From: Sva-07 sp963728355
Lineage (GTDB): Bacteria > Actinomycetota > Acidimicrobiia > Acidimicrobiales > Ilumatobacteraceae
DNA: 64,000 nt
NCBI GenBank assembly: GCA_963728355.1
Contig: CAVSJQ010000001.1
Coordinates: forward strand, 248,001-312,000
Direction of reading: 5' to 3'
The notes under the pieces were generated by a model that worked only from the letters and a program-made list of their open reading frames with translations, was not told the origin of the DNA and ran no database searches. The position numbers and the translations under genes are program-made. This document shows, one piece after another, positions 25,339-34,336 of this stretch (positions are counted from its first letter, which is position 1; each line of letters starts with the position of its first letter).

Positions 25339-27216
25339 TCAGGCGGTCGCCGTGCCGTCGAAGTACCGCTGCGCCAACGCCCACGCGTCGAGCCCCACCT
25401 GGGCACCGATCTTGCGGCCCTCCACGTCGTCCTCGGCGATGTGGATGCCCCCGTAGAGACGCGAGATTCCCGCCTGATCGGAGGCGTCGAAGTAGGTGGC
25501 CCACTGCAGGTGGACGTCGGCGGTCGGGCCCTCCTCGTGGAGCAACGTCCCCTGCTCGACCGTCCATTCGGACAGCCCGCCCGGGAAGAACTCGCTCCCC
25601 GTGATCGAGGCGAGCACCTCAGCGCCGGCGCGGCTGAACGTGCTGTGCCCGGACACGTAGCCCGCGAATGACGGGGTCACGAAGGTGGGTCGCTGATACG
25701 GGACCCATTCGACGGCGCGGATCCATCCGACGCCGCTCGTCTCGGTCTCGGGATCGTCGGGGCTCCCCCTCCACGCATACACCGCCACCTCGCCGACGTG
25801 GTCGGCCAACGATTCGTGCCGCTCGCCCGGCGCACTGCTCTCGTCGGTGACCACTTCGATGAGCCCAGGCTCGAGCGGCAGTCCGTCGGGATCGTACGAT
25901 GGACCGGACGGATCACTCGACTGACCCAGGCCACCCATGTAGCGGATCATCGAGATCGGCCGCACCGAGTCGTAGTACGCCTTCAACCCCCAACCCGCGA
26001 TCGCCGCGTCGTGCAGGGCACCGTTGATCGCGAAGTAGGTCTTGACGTCCCACTCGAGCGGATCCAACGCCGGGCCGGCGCCGCCCAACCGGCGCTCGAA
26101 GCCAGGCGTGTCGGCCACGCTGTTCGCCAGCAGATTCCAGTGACCGGGCGGGGTCTCCGACGTCGGGCCATCTGCCCAGTACTCGGCGATCGCGCGGTAG
26201 AAGTCGGCGGCCTTCGTGACGTTGGGTGCGTACGGCTCGCCCGTCACCGGGTTGCGGGCGTTTCCGTTGCCGTCGTTCGTGCCGAGGGTGTTGTTCCCGT
26301 ACGAGGCGGGGCCGACGTCGATCTCCACGCCGTCGGCGGCATCGAGCATCGAGCTGTCACGGAGCACGTCGACCGCAGCCTGCTTGTAGTCCGCATCGGT
26401 GGCACGATCGCCGAGACGCGGCGGCGGGCCGGGATCGATCGGCGTGCCGGTCGGCGAATCCGGCAGTGCGAACGGCGTCACGAATCCCCAATGCGGGCCG
26501 ATGTAGACCTGCTCACTCCCGGGAATCGGCAGGCCGTTCTGCGACAGCTGGACACCGAGCGACAGCGGTTGCCACGAGTTCGGATCCTCCATCTCCGTGC
26601 CGGGATCGGCGACGACCATCGCAGCGTTGGCGGGTCGGTAGGAGCTGTCCTCGTAGCGTTCGTCCTCGAGCGCACCGTCGGTGGCCCCGAACTCGATGAT
26701 CGCCGCGGCGATCCTGTTGCCGAAGGCGGCGGGATCGTCACCGATGGCCGTGTCGTAGTCGGTCCGGAAACACAGCGACGACATCACGGCGTCGAGTTGC
26801 TCGGTGGCGGCGGGGAGGTCCGACACCGTCGCGTACCGCCACAGCAGAATCCGGTACGCGGCGAAGCTCATCGCTGCTTCGCGCGCGGCGTCGACGTCGT
26901 CGGCGACGTGCTTCTCGGTGACGAAGTAGCCATCTGCGGTGTCGTCGTAGGCAGCCCACGAGTCCCACATCGCGGCCGACACGTGGAACAGGTTGCGGGC
27001 GTGGACCGTGGGAGCGGGCACGACCTGGCGAATCAGTTCCAGCACGGTCTCGTCCCACACCCGCGCCACCGTGTGCCCGTCGGCGATGTCGGGCGTGCAC
27101 CCGTCGACGACGTAGTCGGCGCCGCCACCGCCGGAGCAGGCGGCGACGGGCACTGCCACCAACGTGAGCGCCACTGCGCCGACCAGACCGCGGAGGCGAT
27201 GCGGTTGCCTGGCCAT
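25339..27216 (-). CDS. Vanadium-dependent haloperoxidase-like lipoprotein
   Basis: A 625-residue exported protein of the vanadium haloperoxidase/PAP2 fold. The signal peptide ends in a lipobox (AVPVAAC, Cys27), so it is probably membrane-anchored outside. The vanadate-binding set is complete with correct spacing: K412 and R419 (KAYYDSVR), S522-G523-H524 (SGHSTFS), R586 and H592 (RLYGGIH). This matches K353/R360, S402-G403-H404 and R490/H496 of fungal chloroperoxidase. It may oxidise halides with peroxide or act as a phosphatase; sequence cannot decide. Its start is 21 bp from that of the divergent CRTAC1-type gene. Confidence 0.85.
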   Translation of the reverse strand: MARQPHRLRGLVGAVALTLVAVPVAACSGGGGADYVVDGCTPDIADGHTVARVWDETVLELIRQVVPAPTVHARNLFHVSAAMWDSWAAYDDTADGYFVTEKHVADDVDAAREAAMSFAAYRILLWRYATVSDLPAATEQLDAVMSSLCFRTDYDTAIGDDPAAFGNRIAAAIIEFGATDGALEDERYEDSSYRPANAAMVVADPGTEMEDPNSWQPLSLGVQLSQNGLPIPGSEQVYIGPHWGFVTPFALPDSPTGTPIDPGPPPRLGDRATDADYKQAAVDVLRDSSMLDAADGVEIDVGPASYGNNTLGTNDGNGNARNPVTGEPYAPNVTKAADFYRAIAEYWADGPTSETPPGHWNLLANSVADTPGFERRLGGAGPALDPLEWDVKTYFAINGALHDAAIAGWGLKAYYDSVRPISMIRYMGGLGQSSDPSGPSYDPDGLPLEPGLIEVVTDESSAPGERHESLADHVGEVAVYAWRGSPDDPETETSGVGWIRAVEWVPYQRPTFVTPSFAGYVSGHSTFSRAGAEVLASITGSEFFPGGLSEWTVEQGTLLHEEGPTADVHLQWATYFDASDQAGISRLYGGIHIAEDDVEGRKIGAQVGLDAWALAQRYFDGTATA

Positions 27217-27237
27217 GCGGTGCGAGAATCTAGTGCG

Positions 27238-28944
27238 ATGGCCGCATCGGACGTGTTCACCCCGGCAACGCCCGCCGTGGGTCCACCTTCGCGACGGCGG
27301 TCACGAACCCGGTGGTGGATCGCGGGGGCGGCGACGATCTCGGCCGTCGCCGCCGGAGCGATCGTTGTGACGACACAGGGGACCGGTCGGTCGGCGACTC
27401 CTGCCGCCGGCGACGCTCCGCGCTTCGTCGACGACACCGCGGCGTCCGGCATCGACCACTCCTATACGGGCGGTTTCGACTACTTCGTCGGCGGCGGTGT
27501 GGCGGCCTTCGACTGCGACGGCGACCGGTCGACCGATCTGTACTTCGCCGGTGGGAGTTCACCTGCGGGCCTCTACCGCAACAGCAGCGACGTGGGCGGG
27601 ACGCTGAGCTTCGAGCGAGTCGCCTCCGACGTGACCGACCTGAGCGGCGTCACCGGCGCCTACCCGATCGACATCGACAGCGATGGGCAGCTCGATCTGG
27701 CGGTGCTGCGTCACGGGGTCGACGTCGTGCTGCGTGGGCTCGGCGACTGCACCTTCGAGCCGGCGACCGAGCAGTTCGGTCTCGAGCCGGGCGACGACTG
27801 GACCACCGCCTTCAGCGCCACCTGGGAGGCCGACGCCGTCCTGCCCACGATCGCCTTCGGCACCTATCTCACCGCGGATCGCGCGACGTGCGGGACCAGC
27901 GTGCTCGTGCGCCCGGAGTCGCCGGGAGGTGGCGTCTACGCTGCGCCGACCGCCCTCGACCCGGGATACTGCACCCTGTCGATGCTGTTCAGCGACTGGT
28001 CCAGGACCGGCGATCGCGACCTCCGACTCGCCAACGACCGCCACTACTACACCGACGGCAGCGAACAACTCTGGCGCGTGCGGGCGGCCGAAGCACCGCA
28101 GCTGTACACCGAGGCCGACGGCTGGCTGCCGCTGCAAGTGTGGGGGATGGGACTCGCCAGCCGGGACCTGACCGACGACGGCTATCCCGAGGTGTTCATC
28201 ACCAGCCAGGGCGACAACAAGCTCCAGACCCTCGACACCGCACCGGCGACGCCGACATATCGCGACATCGCGCTACGACGAGGGGTCACCGCGCAGCGCC
28301 CCTATGCCGGCGGCGACGTGTTGCCGTCGACGGCGTGGCACCCCGAGTTCGAGGACGTCAACAACGACTCGCTCGTCGACCTGTTCGTCTCGAAGGGCAA
28401 TGTCGAGGGCCAGACCGATCATGCGATGCGTGACCCCGACAACCTGTTGATCGGCCAGCTCGACGGCACGTTCGTGGAAGGTGCGGAGGCGGCCGGCATC
28501 GTCGGCTACCAGCGGTCGCGCGGCGCAGCACTCGTCGACCTCAATCTCGACGGACTGCTCGATCTCGTCGTCGTCCATCGCGAGGAGGCCCCGTCGATCT
28601 GGCGCAACGTGGGAGCCGGCGACCACGGTCGGGCCGAGCCGATGGGTCACTGGATCGCCGTCGAGCTCGACCAGCCGGCACCCAATGTCGACGCCGTCGG
28701 CGCCTGGCTGGAGGTCCGCACCGACGAGCGCACGATCGAACGGGAAGTCACCGTCGGCGGCGGCCACGTTGGTGGCAAGTCCGGCTGGATCCATGTCGGG
28801 TTGGGTGCCGCTGACGGTGCGGAGATCCGGGTGACCTGGCCGGACGGCGAGGTCGGCCCGTGGCTCGCGGTCGACGCCGATCGGTTCGTCACGGTGTCGC
28901 GAGGCAGCAACGAGGCCGAGCCGTGGGACCCCACCACCGGTTGA
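27238..28944 (+). CDS. CRTAC1/ASPIC-UnbV FG-GAP repeat exported protein
   Basis: A 568-residue exported beta-propeller protein. An N-terminal signal or membrane anchor (WWIAGAATISAVAAGAIVV) is followed by several FG-GAP/VCBS calcium-binding repeats with DxDxDG-type loops (DCDGDRSTDLYF, DIDSDGQLDLAV, DVNNDSLVDLFV, DLNLDGLLDLVV). The C-terminal 100 residues form the ASPIC/UnbV domain (VGAWLEVRTDERTIEREV... GWIHVGLG... VTWPDGEV). I chose ATG 27238, since the open frame to 25798 lies over the haloperoxidase. Divergent pairing with a haloperoxidase suggests a joint extracellular role. Confidence 0.85.
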   Translation: MAASDVFTPATPAVGPPSRRRSRTRWWIAGAATISAVAAGAIVVTTQGTGRSATPAAGDAPRFVDDTAASGIDHSYTGGFDYFVGGGVAAFDCDGDRSTDLYFAGGSSPAGLYRNSSDVGGTLSFERVASDVTDLSGVTGAYPIDIDSDGQLDLAVLRHGVDVVLRGLGDCTFEPATEQFGLEPGDDWTTAFSATWEADAVLPTIAFGTYLTADRATCGTSVLVRPESPGGGVYAAPTALDPGYCTLSMLFSDWSRTGDRDLRLANDRHYYTDGSEQLWRVRAAEAPQLYTEADGWLPLQVWGMGLASRDLTDDGYPEVFITSQGDNKLQTLDTAPATPTYRDIALRRGVTAQRPYAGGDVLPSTAWHPEFEDVNNDSLVDLFVSKGNVEGQTDHAMRDPDNLLIGQLDGTFVEGAEAAGIVGYQRSRGAALVDLNLDGLLDLVVVHREEAPSIWRNVGAGDHGRAEPMGHWIAVELDQPAPNVDAVGAWLEVRTDERTIEREVTVGGGHVGGKSGWIHVGLGAADGAEIRVTWPDGEVGPWLAVDADRFVTVSRGSNEAEPWDPTTG

Positions 28945-28962
28945 CGACCGTCGGCTGACGTG

Positions 28963-30165
28963 TCAGGCGACGTTGGCGCGCATGGCGCCGGCGGGATCGG
29001 CCAGCAGTTGACCGAACGCCACCTCGGCGGCGCCGATCGTGACCGCCCGGGAGCCGAGCGCAGCACCGACGACCACCACCTCTCGGCGAGCGGCGCGGTA
29101 GCGCCGTCGCGCCAGTTCCTCATCGAGGGATTCGCGCACGTCGTCGAGGATCCGGGCGAACAGACCTCCCAGCACGACGGTGTCGAGGTCGAGGACGTTG
29201 ACCAGTCCGGCGATCCCGACCGCCAACCATCGAGCCTCGACCTGCAAGGCCTCGAGGGCCGCAACGTCACCGCTCGACGCGCGCTCGAGCAGTTGCTCGA
29301 CACCGAGTCGCCCGCCGTCGGGATCGAGACCGGCTCGGGCGAGCAGGGCACGTTCCCCGACCTCGGTCTCCCAGCACCCGACCGACCCACACGCACAGGG
29401 ACGGCCGTCGGGGTTGACGGGCATGTGCCCGATCTCGCCGGCGAGACCGGCGTGACCGACCACCGGTTGCCCTGCGATCAGCAGCCCTCCCCCGACGCCG
29501 ACCTCGCCGGAGACGTACAGCAGATGATCGGAGTGTGCGCCCGCGCCGAGCCGTGATTCAGCCAACGCGCCCAGATCGGCATCGTTGCGCACGACGACGG
29601 GGAGTCCGCCGAGCGCCGACTCGAGCAGTTCGGCGAGCGGCACGTCGACCCAGCCGAGGTTGGGCGCCGCCATCACCACACCGTCGCTGGCGCGCACGAG
29701 GCCGGGCACCGACGCACCGCAGCCGATGAGCCGCTGGGGCACCTCGCCACGCAGCTTGCGCCGCAGTTCGTCGACGAGCGTCGTGACATCGTTGATCGTC
29801 TCGTCGACGGCGACGCGTTCGCGGCGCCGATCGAGACGCACCGAGCCGATCACGGAGCCGTCGAGGCCGACGATGGCCGCACCGATCTCGTCGACGAAGA
29901 TCTCGACCGCCAGGACACTCACCGACCGCGGGTCGATGCGCACCACCGGCGACGGACGGCCTGGTCGACCGGCCGACTCCGAGCGCTCCTCGGTCACCAG
30001 TCCAAGCGCTTCGAGTTCTCCGACCAGGCCGGCGATCGCGCTGCGGGTGAGCCCGGTCGATGCGACGAGTTGGGAACGCGACGACGCCCCGGAGCGACGG
30101 AGCCGATCGACGACGAGCGCCAGATTGGAACGCCGCACCTGAGTCGTCCGAATTGCCACCGACAT
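28963..30165 (-). CDS. ROK family transcriptional regulator (XylR-like)
   Basis: A 400-residue ROK repressor. The N-terminal winged helix-turn-helix (residues about 15-75, SRSQLVASTGLTRSAIAGLVGELEALGLV) is followed by an ROK sugar-kinase-like domain with GHAGLAGEIGHMPV and the zinc motif CACGSVGCWE. ATG 30165 gives the usual length. It is divergent from xylose isomerase with a dyad in the 99-bp gap, so it probably represses xylA, and perhaps the ABC genes, until xylose binds. Confidence 0.87.
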   Translation of the reverse strand: MSVAIRTTQVRRSNLALVVDRLRRSGASSRSQLVASTGLTRSAIAGLVGELEALGLVTEERSESAGRPGRPSPVVRIDPRSVSVLAVEIFVDEIGAAIVGLDGSVIGSVRLDRRRERVAVDETINDVTTLVDELRRKLRGEVPQRLIGCGASVPGLVRASDGVVMAAPNLGWVDVPLAELLESALGGLPVVVRNDADLGALAESRLGAGAHSDHLLYVSGEVGVGGGLLIAGQPVVGHAGLAGEIGHMPVNPDGRPCACGSVGCWETEVGERALLARAGLDPDGGRLGVEQLLERASSGDVAALEALQVEARWLAVGIAGLVNVLDLDTVVLGGLFARILDDVRESLDEELARRRYRAARREVVVVGAALGSRAVTIGAAEVAFGQLLADPAGAMRANVA

Positions 30166-30186
30166 CGCATTGCACTGTAGGCAGAG

Positions 30187-30209
30187 GTTTGTCATACTTG
30201 TCAACAAAC
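30187..30209. promoter_or_regulatory. Probable ROK regulator operator
   Basis: GTTTGT-N11-ACAAAC forms a dyad in the gap between the regulator and xylose isomerase genes. It is A/T-rich against a G/C-rich background and lies 22 bp before the regulator start, the usual position for an autoregulated operator. Confidence 0.55.
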
Positions 30210-30264
30210 ATCCGTGACGAGCCATCCCGGTCCGGACCGGATCGACCAGAGGACGTGCCGAGCC

Positions 30265-31587
30265 ATGAACGAACCATTCTTTCCCGACGTCGATCGGATC
30301 GCCTACGAGGGCCCCGACTCCGACAACCCGTTCTCGTTCCGGTGGTACGACGCAGACCGCGTCGTCGCCGGCAGGACGATGGCCGACCACCTGCGGTTCG
30401 CCGTGTCGTACTGGCACTCGTTCAACTCCGAGGGCATCGACATCTTCGGTTCCGGCACACTCGACCGGCCGTGGCTCGATCCGGCCAGGGACCCGATGGA
30501 AGCGGCCAAGGAGAAGATGGAGGTGGCGTTCGAGTTCGTGTCGAAGCTCGGGGCGCCCTTCTACTGCTTCCACGATCGCGACATCGCCCCGGAAGGCTCG
30601 ACGTTCGCCGAGTCGTCACGGAACTTCGACGAGATGGTCGAGCTCGCTGCCGAGCATCAGGAACGCACCGGCGTGAAGCTGTTGTGGGGCACGGCCAACC
30701 TGTTCTCGCACCCCCGCTTCCAGGCGGGCGCCGCCACGAACCCCGACCCCGACCTCTTCCGCTACGCCGCCGCGCAGGTCGCGCACTGCATGAACGCAAC
30801 CCACCGCCTCGGCGGCGCCAACTACGTGCTGTGGGGCGGGCGCGAGGGATACGAGACACTCCTCAACACCGACATGGCCCGCGAGCTCGACCAGCTCGGC
30901 CGCTTCTTCAACCTCGTCGTCGAACACAAGCACGCGATCGGCTTCGACGGGCTGATCCTCATCGAGCCGAAACCGTTCGAGCCGACCAAGCACCAGTACG
31001 ACTACGACGTGGCCGCGGTGTACGCGTTCCTGCAGAAGTACGGCTTGGAAAACGAGGTCAAGGTCAACATCGAGGTCAACCACGCCACGCTGGCCGGCCA
31101 CGACTTCGCCCATGAGATCGCTGCCGCCTTCGCTGCGGGGATCTTCGGATCGATCGACGCCAACGCCGGCGACGACCGCCTCGGCTGGGACGTCGACCGC
31201 TTCCCGGTGTCGGTCGAACAGATGACCCTTGGCGTGTTGGAGCTGCTCCGCGGCGGAGGCTTCACGTCGGGCGGCATGAACTTCGACGCCAAGCTCCGCC
31301 GCCAGTCGAGCGACCGCAACGACCTGTTCCACGCCCACATCGGCGGGATGGACACGATGGCACGAGCACTCCTCGCAGCGGCCGCGATCATCGAGGACGG
31401 TGAACTCGACGCCCGTCGAGCCGACCGCTACGCCGGTTGGGAAACCGCGACCGACATCACCGGCGGCGCCACCCTGCAGGAACTCCACGACGCCCAACTG
31501 GCGAGCGACAAGGAGCCGACCCGCACCAGCGGCCACCAGGAAGCCCTCGAGAACCTCGTCGCCAAACACATCGAACGCCCCCACTGA
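30265..31587 (+). CDS. xylA: Xylose isomerase
   Basis: A 440-residue xylose isomerase converting D-xylose to D-xylulose. It has CFHDRDIAPEG with H103 and D106 of the proton-relay pair, the metal-site block LILIEPKPFEPTKHQYD, KVNIEVNHATLAGHDF, and GSIDANAGDDRLGWD. The length and these motifs match class II enzymes. I chose ATG 30265 with AGAGGACG upstream; a GTG at 30214 would add 17 residues with no family support. No xylulokinase is seen nearby. The stop overlaps a type B half-palindrome. Confidence 0.95.
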   Translation: MNEPFFPDVDRIAYEGPDSDNPFSFRWYDADRVVAGRTMADHLRFAVSYWHSFNSEGIDIFGSGTLDRPWLDPARDPMEAAKEKMEVAFEFVSKLGAPFYCFHDRDIAPEGSTFAESSRNFDEMVELAAEHQERTGVKLLWGTANLFSHPRFQAGAATNPDPDLFRYAAAQVAHCMNATHRLGGANYVLWGGREGYETLLNTDMARELDQLGRFFNLVVEHKHAIGFDGLILIEPKPFEPTKHQYDYDVAAVYAFLQKYGLENEVKVNIEVNHATLAGHDFAHEIAAAFAAGIFGSIDANAGDDRLGWDVDRFPVSVEQMTLGVLELLRGGGFTSGGMNFDAKLRRQSSDRNDLFHAHIGGMDTMARALLAAAAIIEDGELDARRADRYAGWETATDITGGATLQELHDAQLASDKEPTRTSGHQEALENLVAKHIERPH

Positions 31588-31605
31588 ACTGTCACACCGT
31601 GCCGG
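31587..31605. repeat. Half copy of type B palindrome
   Basis: ACTGTCACACCGTGCCGGG is the left half of the type B repeat, running straight into the type A palindrome that ends the transposase gene. A joined B-A arrangement also occurs at 49720-49804. Confidence 0.6.
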
Positions 31606-31632
31606 GTTACGAGGTGCCTGGCACCGCGTAAC
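31606..31632. repeat. Type A palindrome (REP) at transposase end
   Basis: Arms GTTACG / CGTAAC and GGTGC / GCACC enclose CTG. It encodes the last eight codons and stop of the transposase. Its pair lies at 32515. Confidence 0.82.
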
Positions 31633-32476
31633 CGAGCGACGCGAGGACGGCGGTGCGGCACTGCGCAAACGATGGATCATCGGCGTTGCGTACTCGTCCA
31701 CGGCGGGCGAGCACGCGGACGGATGCGTCGCTCGAGAGTCCGAGAACCCGGGCAAGTTCCTTCGTGGAAGCAGCTCTGAGTTCGACAGCGAGCATGGTCA
31801 GCAACTGGCGGGCCCATGCGGTGCCTGGCGCTGCCTGAAGGAGTGCGGGCGGTGCAATGTCGGTGATCTCGCCCAAGGTCTCCACGAGCTGGTCGAGCGG
31901 CACCGTCGCCGCTCGGTGATGGCTGTGGGGGCGGTCCGACGAAAGATCATGTTCGACGAACGCTCGCAACGCTTCGACATCGGTTCCGGCAATCCCGGTC
32001 AGGACATCGGTCGTGAGCCAGTCCGGGCGCTCTGCACAGCCGAGGTACACCGGATAGCTCGACCACCGATAGCCGGACAGCGCCTCGCGTGACACCTTGT
32101 CGAGCGGATTCCGATGGATGTATCGGGCGACGGTCAACAGCTGCTCGTCCGACTCGATGGCCACCGCCACGAACCGGCCCGTGAAGAGCGGGCCGGTCCG
32201 CTGGTGGCGGTCGTTGTACCACCGGGCGTATTCGGACTCGATCCGGTGCATCGCCTCGGAGATTCGACCGAGCGGCGAACGCCCGAGGAGATGGAAGTGG
32301 TTGGTCATCTCGACGTTGGCGTGCACCTCGATCTGGCCACGCTCGACCGCGTCGCCGACCAGCGACAGATATCGCCGATGATCGACGTCGTCGCTGAAGA
32401 TGTCCTGCCGGTCCGAACCCCGGTTCATCAGATGGTGCCACGCACCCTCGAAGTCGCTTCGCTGCGGTCGTCCCAT
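31607..32476 (-). CDS. REP-associated tyrosine transposase (RAYT)
   Basis: A 289-residue Y1 HUH transposase of the RAYT/IS200-like family. The HUH motif is EMTNHFHLL (H60, H62), and VARYIHRNPL supplies the candidate nucleophile Tyr119. The start MGRPQRSDFEGAWHHLMNRG is typical of these proteins. Residues 215-275 add an HTH-like region (LGLSSDASVRVLARRG). Type A palindromes lie at both ends, 38 bp upstream of the start and overlapping the last eight codons (LGYAVPGTS), so the gene and its substrate DNA form one unit. RAYTs are usually single-copy domesticated enzymes that move or maintain REP sequences. Confidence 0.88.
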   Translation of the reverse strand: MGRPQRSDFEGAWHHLMNRGSDRQDIFSDDVDHRRYLSLVGDAVERGQIEVHANVEMTNHFHLLGRSPLGRISEAMHRIESEYARWYNDRHQRTGPLFTGRFVAVAIESDEQLLTVARYIHRNPLDKVSREALSGYRWSSYPVYLGCAERPDWLTTDVLTGIAGTDVEALRAFVEHDLSSDRPHSHHRAATVPLDQLVETLGEITDIAPPALLQAAPGTAWARQLLTMLAVELRAASTKELARVLGLSSDASVRVLARRGRVRNADDPSFAQCRTAVLASLGYAVPGTS

Positions 32477-32514
32477 CTACGACACTGTGAACAATCGGTG
32501 TAACAGAGTTGACC

Positions 32515-32544
32515 GGTTACGCGGTGCCTGGCACCGGCGTAACC
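32515..32544. repeat. Type A palindrome (REP) upstream of transposase
   Basis: Outer arms GGTTACGC / GGCGTAACC and inner arms GGTGCC / GGCACC form a near-perfect 30-bp dyad. It is in the same orientation as the copy at 31606, and together they bracket the transposase. Confidence 0.82.
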
Positions 32545-32594
32545 GATTTCTCCTACGGGGATAGGGGAATTCGGGTCGGGGGTAGGATCAGGGC

Positions 32595-33827
32595 ATGGTC
32601 TTCGATCTGGACAGGGTGCGCAAGGAGTTCCCGATCCTCGCCCGCGAGATCGACGGCGCACCGCTCGTGTACCTCGACTCGGGCAACACGTCGCAGAAGC
32701 CCCGCAAGGTGATCGATGCGATGACCGAGTTCCTCGAGAACTCGTACGCACCGATCAACCGCAGCTCGTACCGCCTCGCCGGCGAGGCCACCGACGCCTA
32801 CGAGGGCGCTCGCCGCGCTGTCGCCCGACTGATCAATGCGCCGTCGCCCAACGAGGTGATCTTCACCAAGAACGCCACCGAGTCGATGAACCTGATCTCG
32901 CGCTCGTGGGGCGGCGCCCACCTCGGCGAGGGCGACGTCGTCGTGCTCACCCACATGGAGCACCACGCCAACATCGTCCCGTGGCAGATGCTGCGCGACG
33001 AACGCGGCATCGAGGTCCGCTGGGTGCCGCTCACCGCCGACGGCCGGCTCGACCTCACCGACCTCGACCAGCTCCTCGACGGCGCCAAGGTGTTCTCGTT
33101 CACTGCGATGAGCAACGTGCTCGGCACGCTCCCGCCTGTGGCGCAGCTCTGTGCCGCGGCTCACGACGCCGGTGCACTCGCAGTCGTCGACGCCTGCCAG
33201 TACGTCCCGCACAACGCCACCGACGTCCAGGCGTGGGGCGCCGACCTCGTCGCCTTCTCGAGCCACAAGATGTGCGGCCCGTCCGGCATCGGGATGCTGT
33301 GGGGACGCATGGAACTCCTCGATGCAATGCCGCCGTTCCTCGGCGGCGGCAACATGATCGACACCGTCACGCTCGACGGCTACACGACCGCTCCGGTTCC
33401 GGCGAAGTTCGAGGCGGGCACGCCGCCGATCACCGAGGCGGTCGGGCTGCGTGCCGCGGTCGAGTTCCTCGAGGAGCTCGGGATGGACGAGATCCGCCGG
33501 CACGAGATCGACCTCACCCGCTATGCGCTCGACACGCTGAACGACCGCTTCGGCGAGGACATCACGATCTACGGTCCCGACGACGCGGCGGTGCGCGGCG
33601 GCGTGCTGAGCTTCGCCTTCCGCGATCTGCACCCTCACGACGTCAGCCAGATCCTCGACGAACGCAACGTCTGCGTGCGCGCCGGTCATCACTGCGCGAA
33701 GCCGCTGATGCAGGTGCTCGGCGTGCAGTCGACCACCCGTGCGAGCTTCTATCTGTACAACGGCACCGACGACGTCGACGCCCTGGCCGATGCGCTCGAC
33801 AGCGCAACCGATATCTTCGGATTCTGA
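32595..33827 (+). CDS. sufS: Cysteine desulfurase SufS
   Basis: A 410-residue group II cysteine desulfurase that strips sulfur from cysteine for Fe-S assembly. PLP-lysine lies in FSSHKMCGPSGIG, and the persulfide Cys in RAGHHCAKPLM. The start region (FDLDRVRKEFPILAREIDG...YLDSGNTSQKP) matches SufS. It overlaps sufU by one base (TGATG), so sulfur can pass directly to SufU. It lies 2 kb from and convergent with the rest of the suf genes, separated by fkbM- and ybaK-type genes. Confidence 0.95.
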   Translation: MVFDLDRVRKEFPILAREIDGAPLVYLDSGNTSQKPRKVIDAMTEFLENSYAPINRSSYRLAGEATDAYEGARRAVARLINAPSPNEVIFTKNATESMNLISRSWGGAHLGEGDVVVLTHMEHHANIVPWQMLRDERGIEVRWVPLTADGRLDLTDLDQLLDGAKVFSFTAMSNVLGTLPPVAQLCAAAHDAGALAVVDACQYVPHNATDVQAWGADLVAFSSHKMCGPSGIGMLWGRMELLDAMPPFLGGGNMIDTVTLDGYTTAPVPAKFEAGTPPITEAVGLRAAVEFLEELGMDEIRRHEIDLTRYALDTLNDRFGEDITIYGPDDAAVRGGVLSFAFRDLHPHDVSQILDERNVCVRAGHHCAKPLMQVLGVQSTTRASFYLYNGTDDVDALADALDSATDIFGF

Positions 33828-34282
33828 TGTCGGGCCTCGAAGACCTCTACCGCGAGATCATTCTCGACCACTACCGCACGCCGCGGAACCGTGGTGAGCT
33901 CGAATCGCCGCCCGCCGTCGAGTCACGCGGCCACAACCCGCTCTGCGGCGACGAGATCACCCTGTACCTCCTCGTCGACGGCGAGGGCGACGACGCCGTC
34001 GTCAGCGACGTCAAGATCGGTGGCCAGGGCTGCTCGATCTCGCAGTCGTCGGCGTCGATGATGACGCAGGCCGTGATCGGCAAGCCGGTGTCGCAGGCTC
34101 GGGCCCTCATCCGCCGCTTCCGTTCGATGATGGGCGTGGAGGATGTCGAGTCGCAACCCGGCGACGACGACATCGACCTCGGCGACCTCGAGGCGTTGCA
34201 GGGCGTCGTCAAGTTCCCGGTGCGCATCAAGTGCGCCGTGCTCGGCTGGAACACGCTCGCCGACGCCCTCGACCGCGCCTGA
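33827..34282 (+). CDS. sufU: SufU zinc-dependent sulfurtransferase
   Basis: A 151-residue SufU. The three zinc-ligand cysteines are present in NPLCGDEITLYL, GGQGCSISQSSASMM and IKCAVLGWNTL, with the Asp in the CGD motif. SufU takes the persulfide sulfur from SufS through its zinc site. The insertion between the second Cys block and the end (GVEDVESQPGDDDIDLGDLEAL) is the segment that separates SufU from IscU. It is the last gene of the two-gene operon. Confidence 0.94.
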   Translation: MSGLEDLYREIILDHYRTPRNRGELESPPAVESRGHNPLCGDEITLYLLVDGEGDDAVVSDVKIGGQGCSISQSSASMMTQAVIGKPVSQARALIRRFRSMMGVEDVESQPGDDDIDLGDLEALQGVVKFPVRIKCAVLGWNTLADALDRA

Positions 34283-34336
34283 CGTAGCGGCTCGATTCCC
34301 GGGAGAACGCACCGCCCCGCAACCAGCCGGCTGCGT

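Noticed and set aside
25798..27237. Long forward open frame opposite the haloperoxidase gene
   Set aside because: It lies over a well-supported reverse-strand gene and has no domain of its own; the real forward gene starts at 27238.
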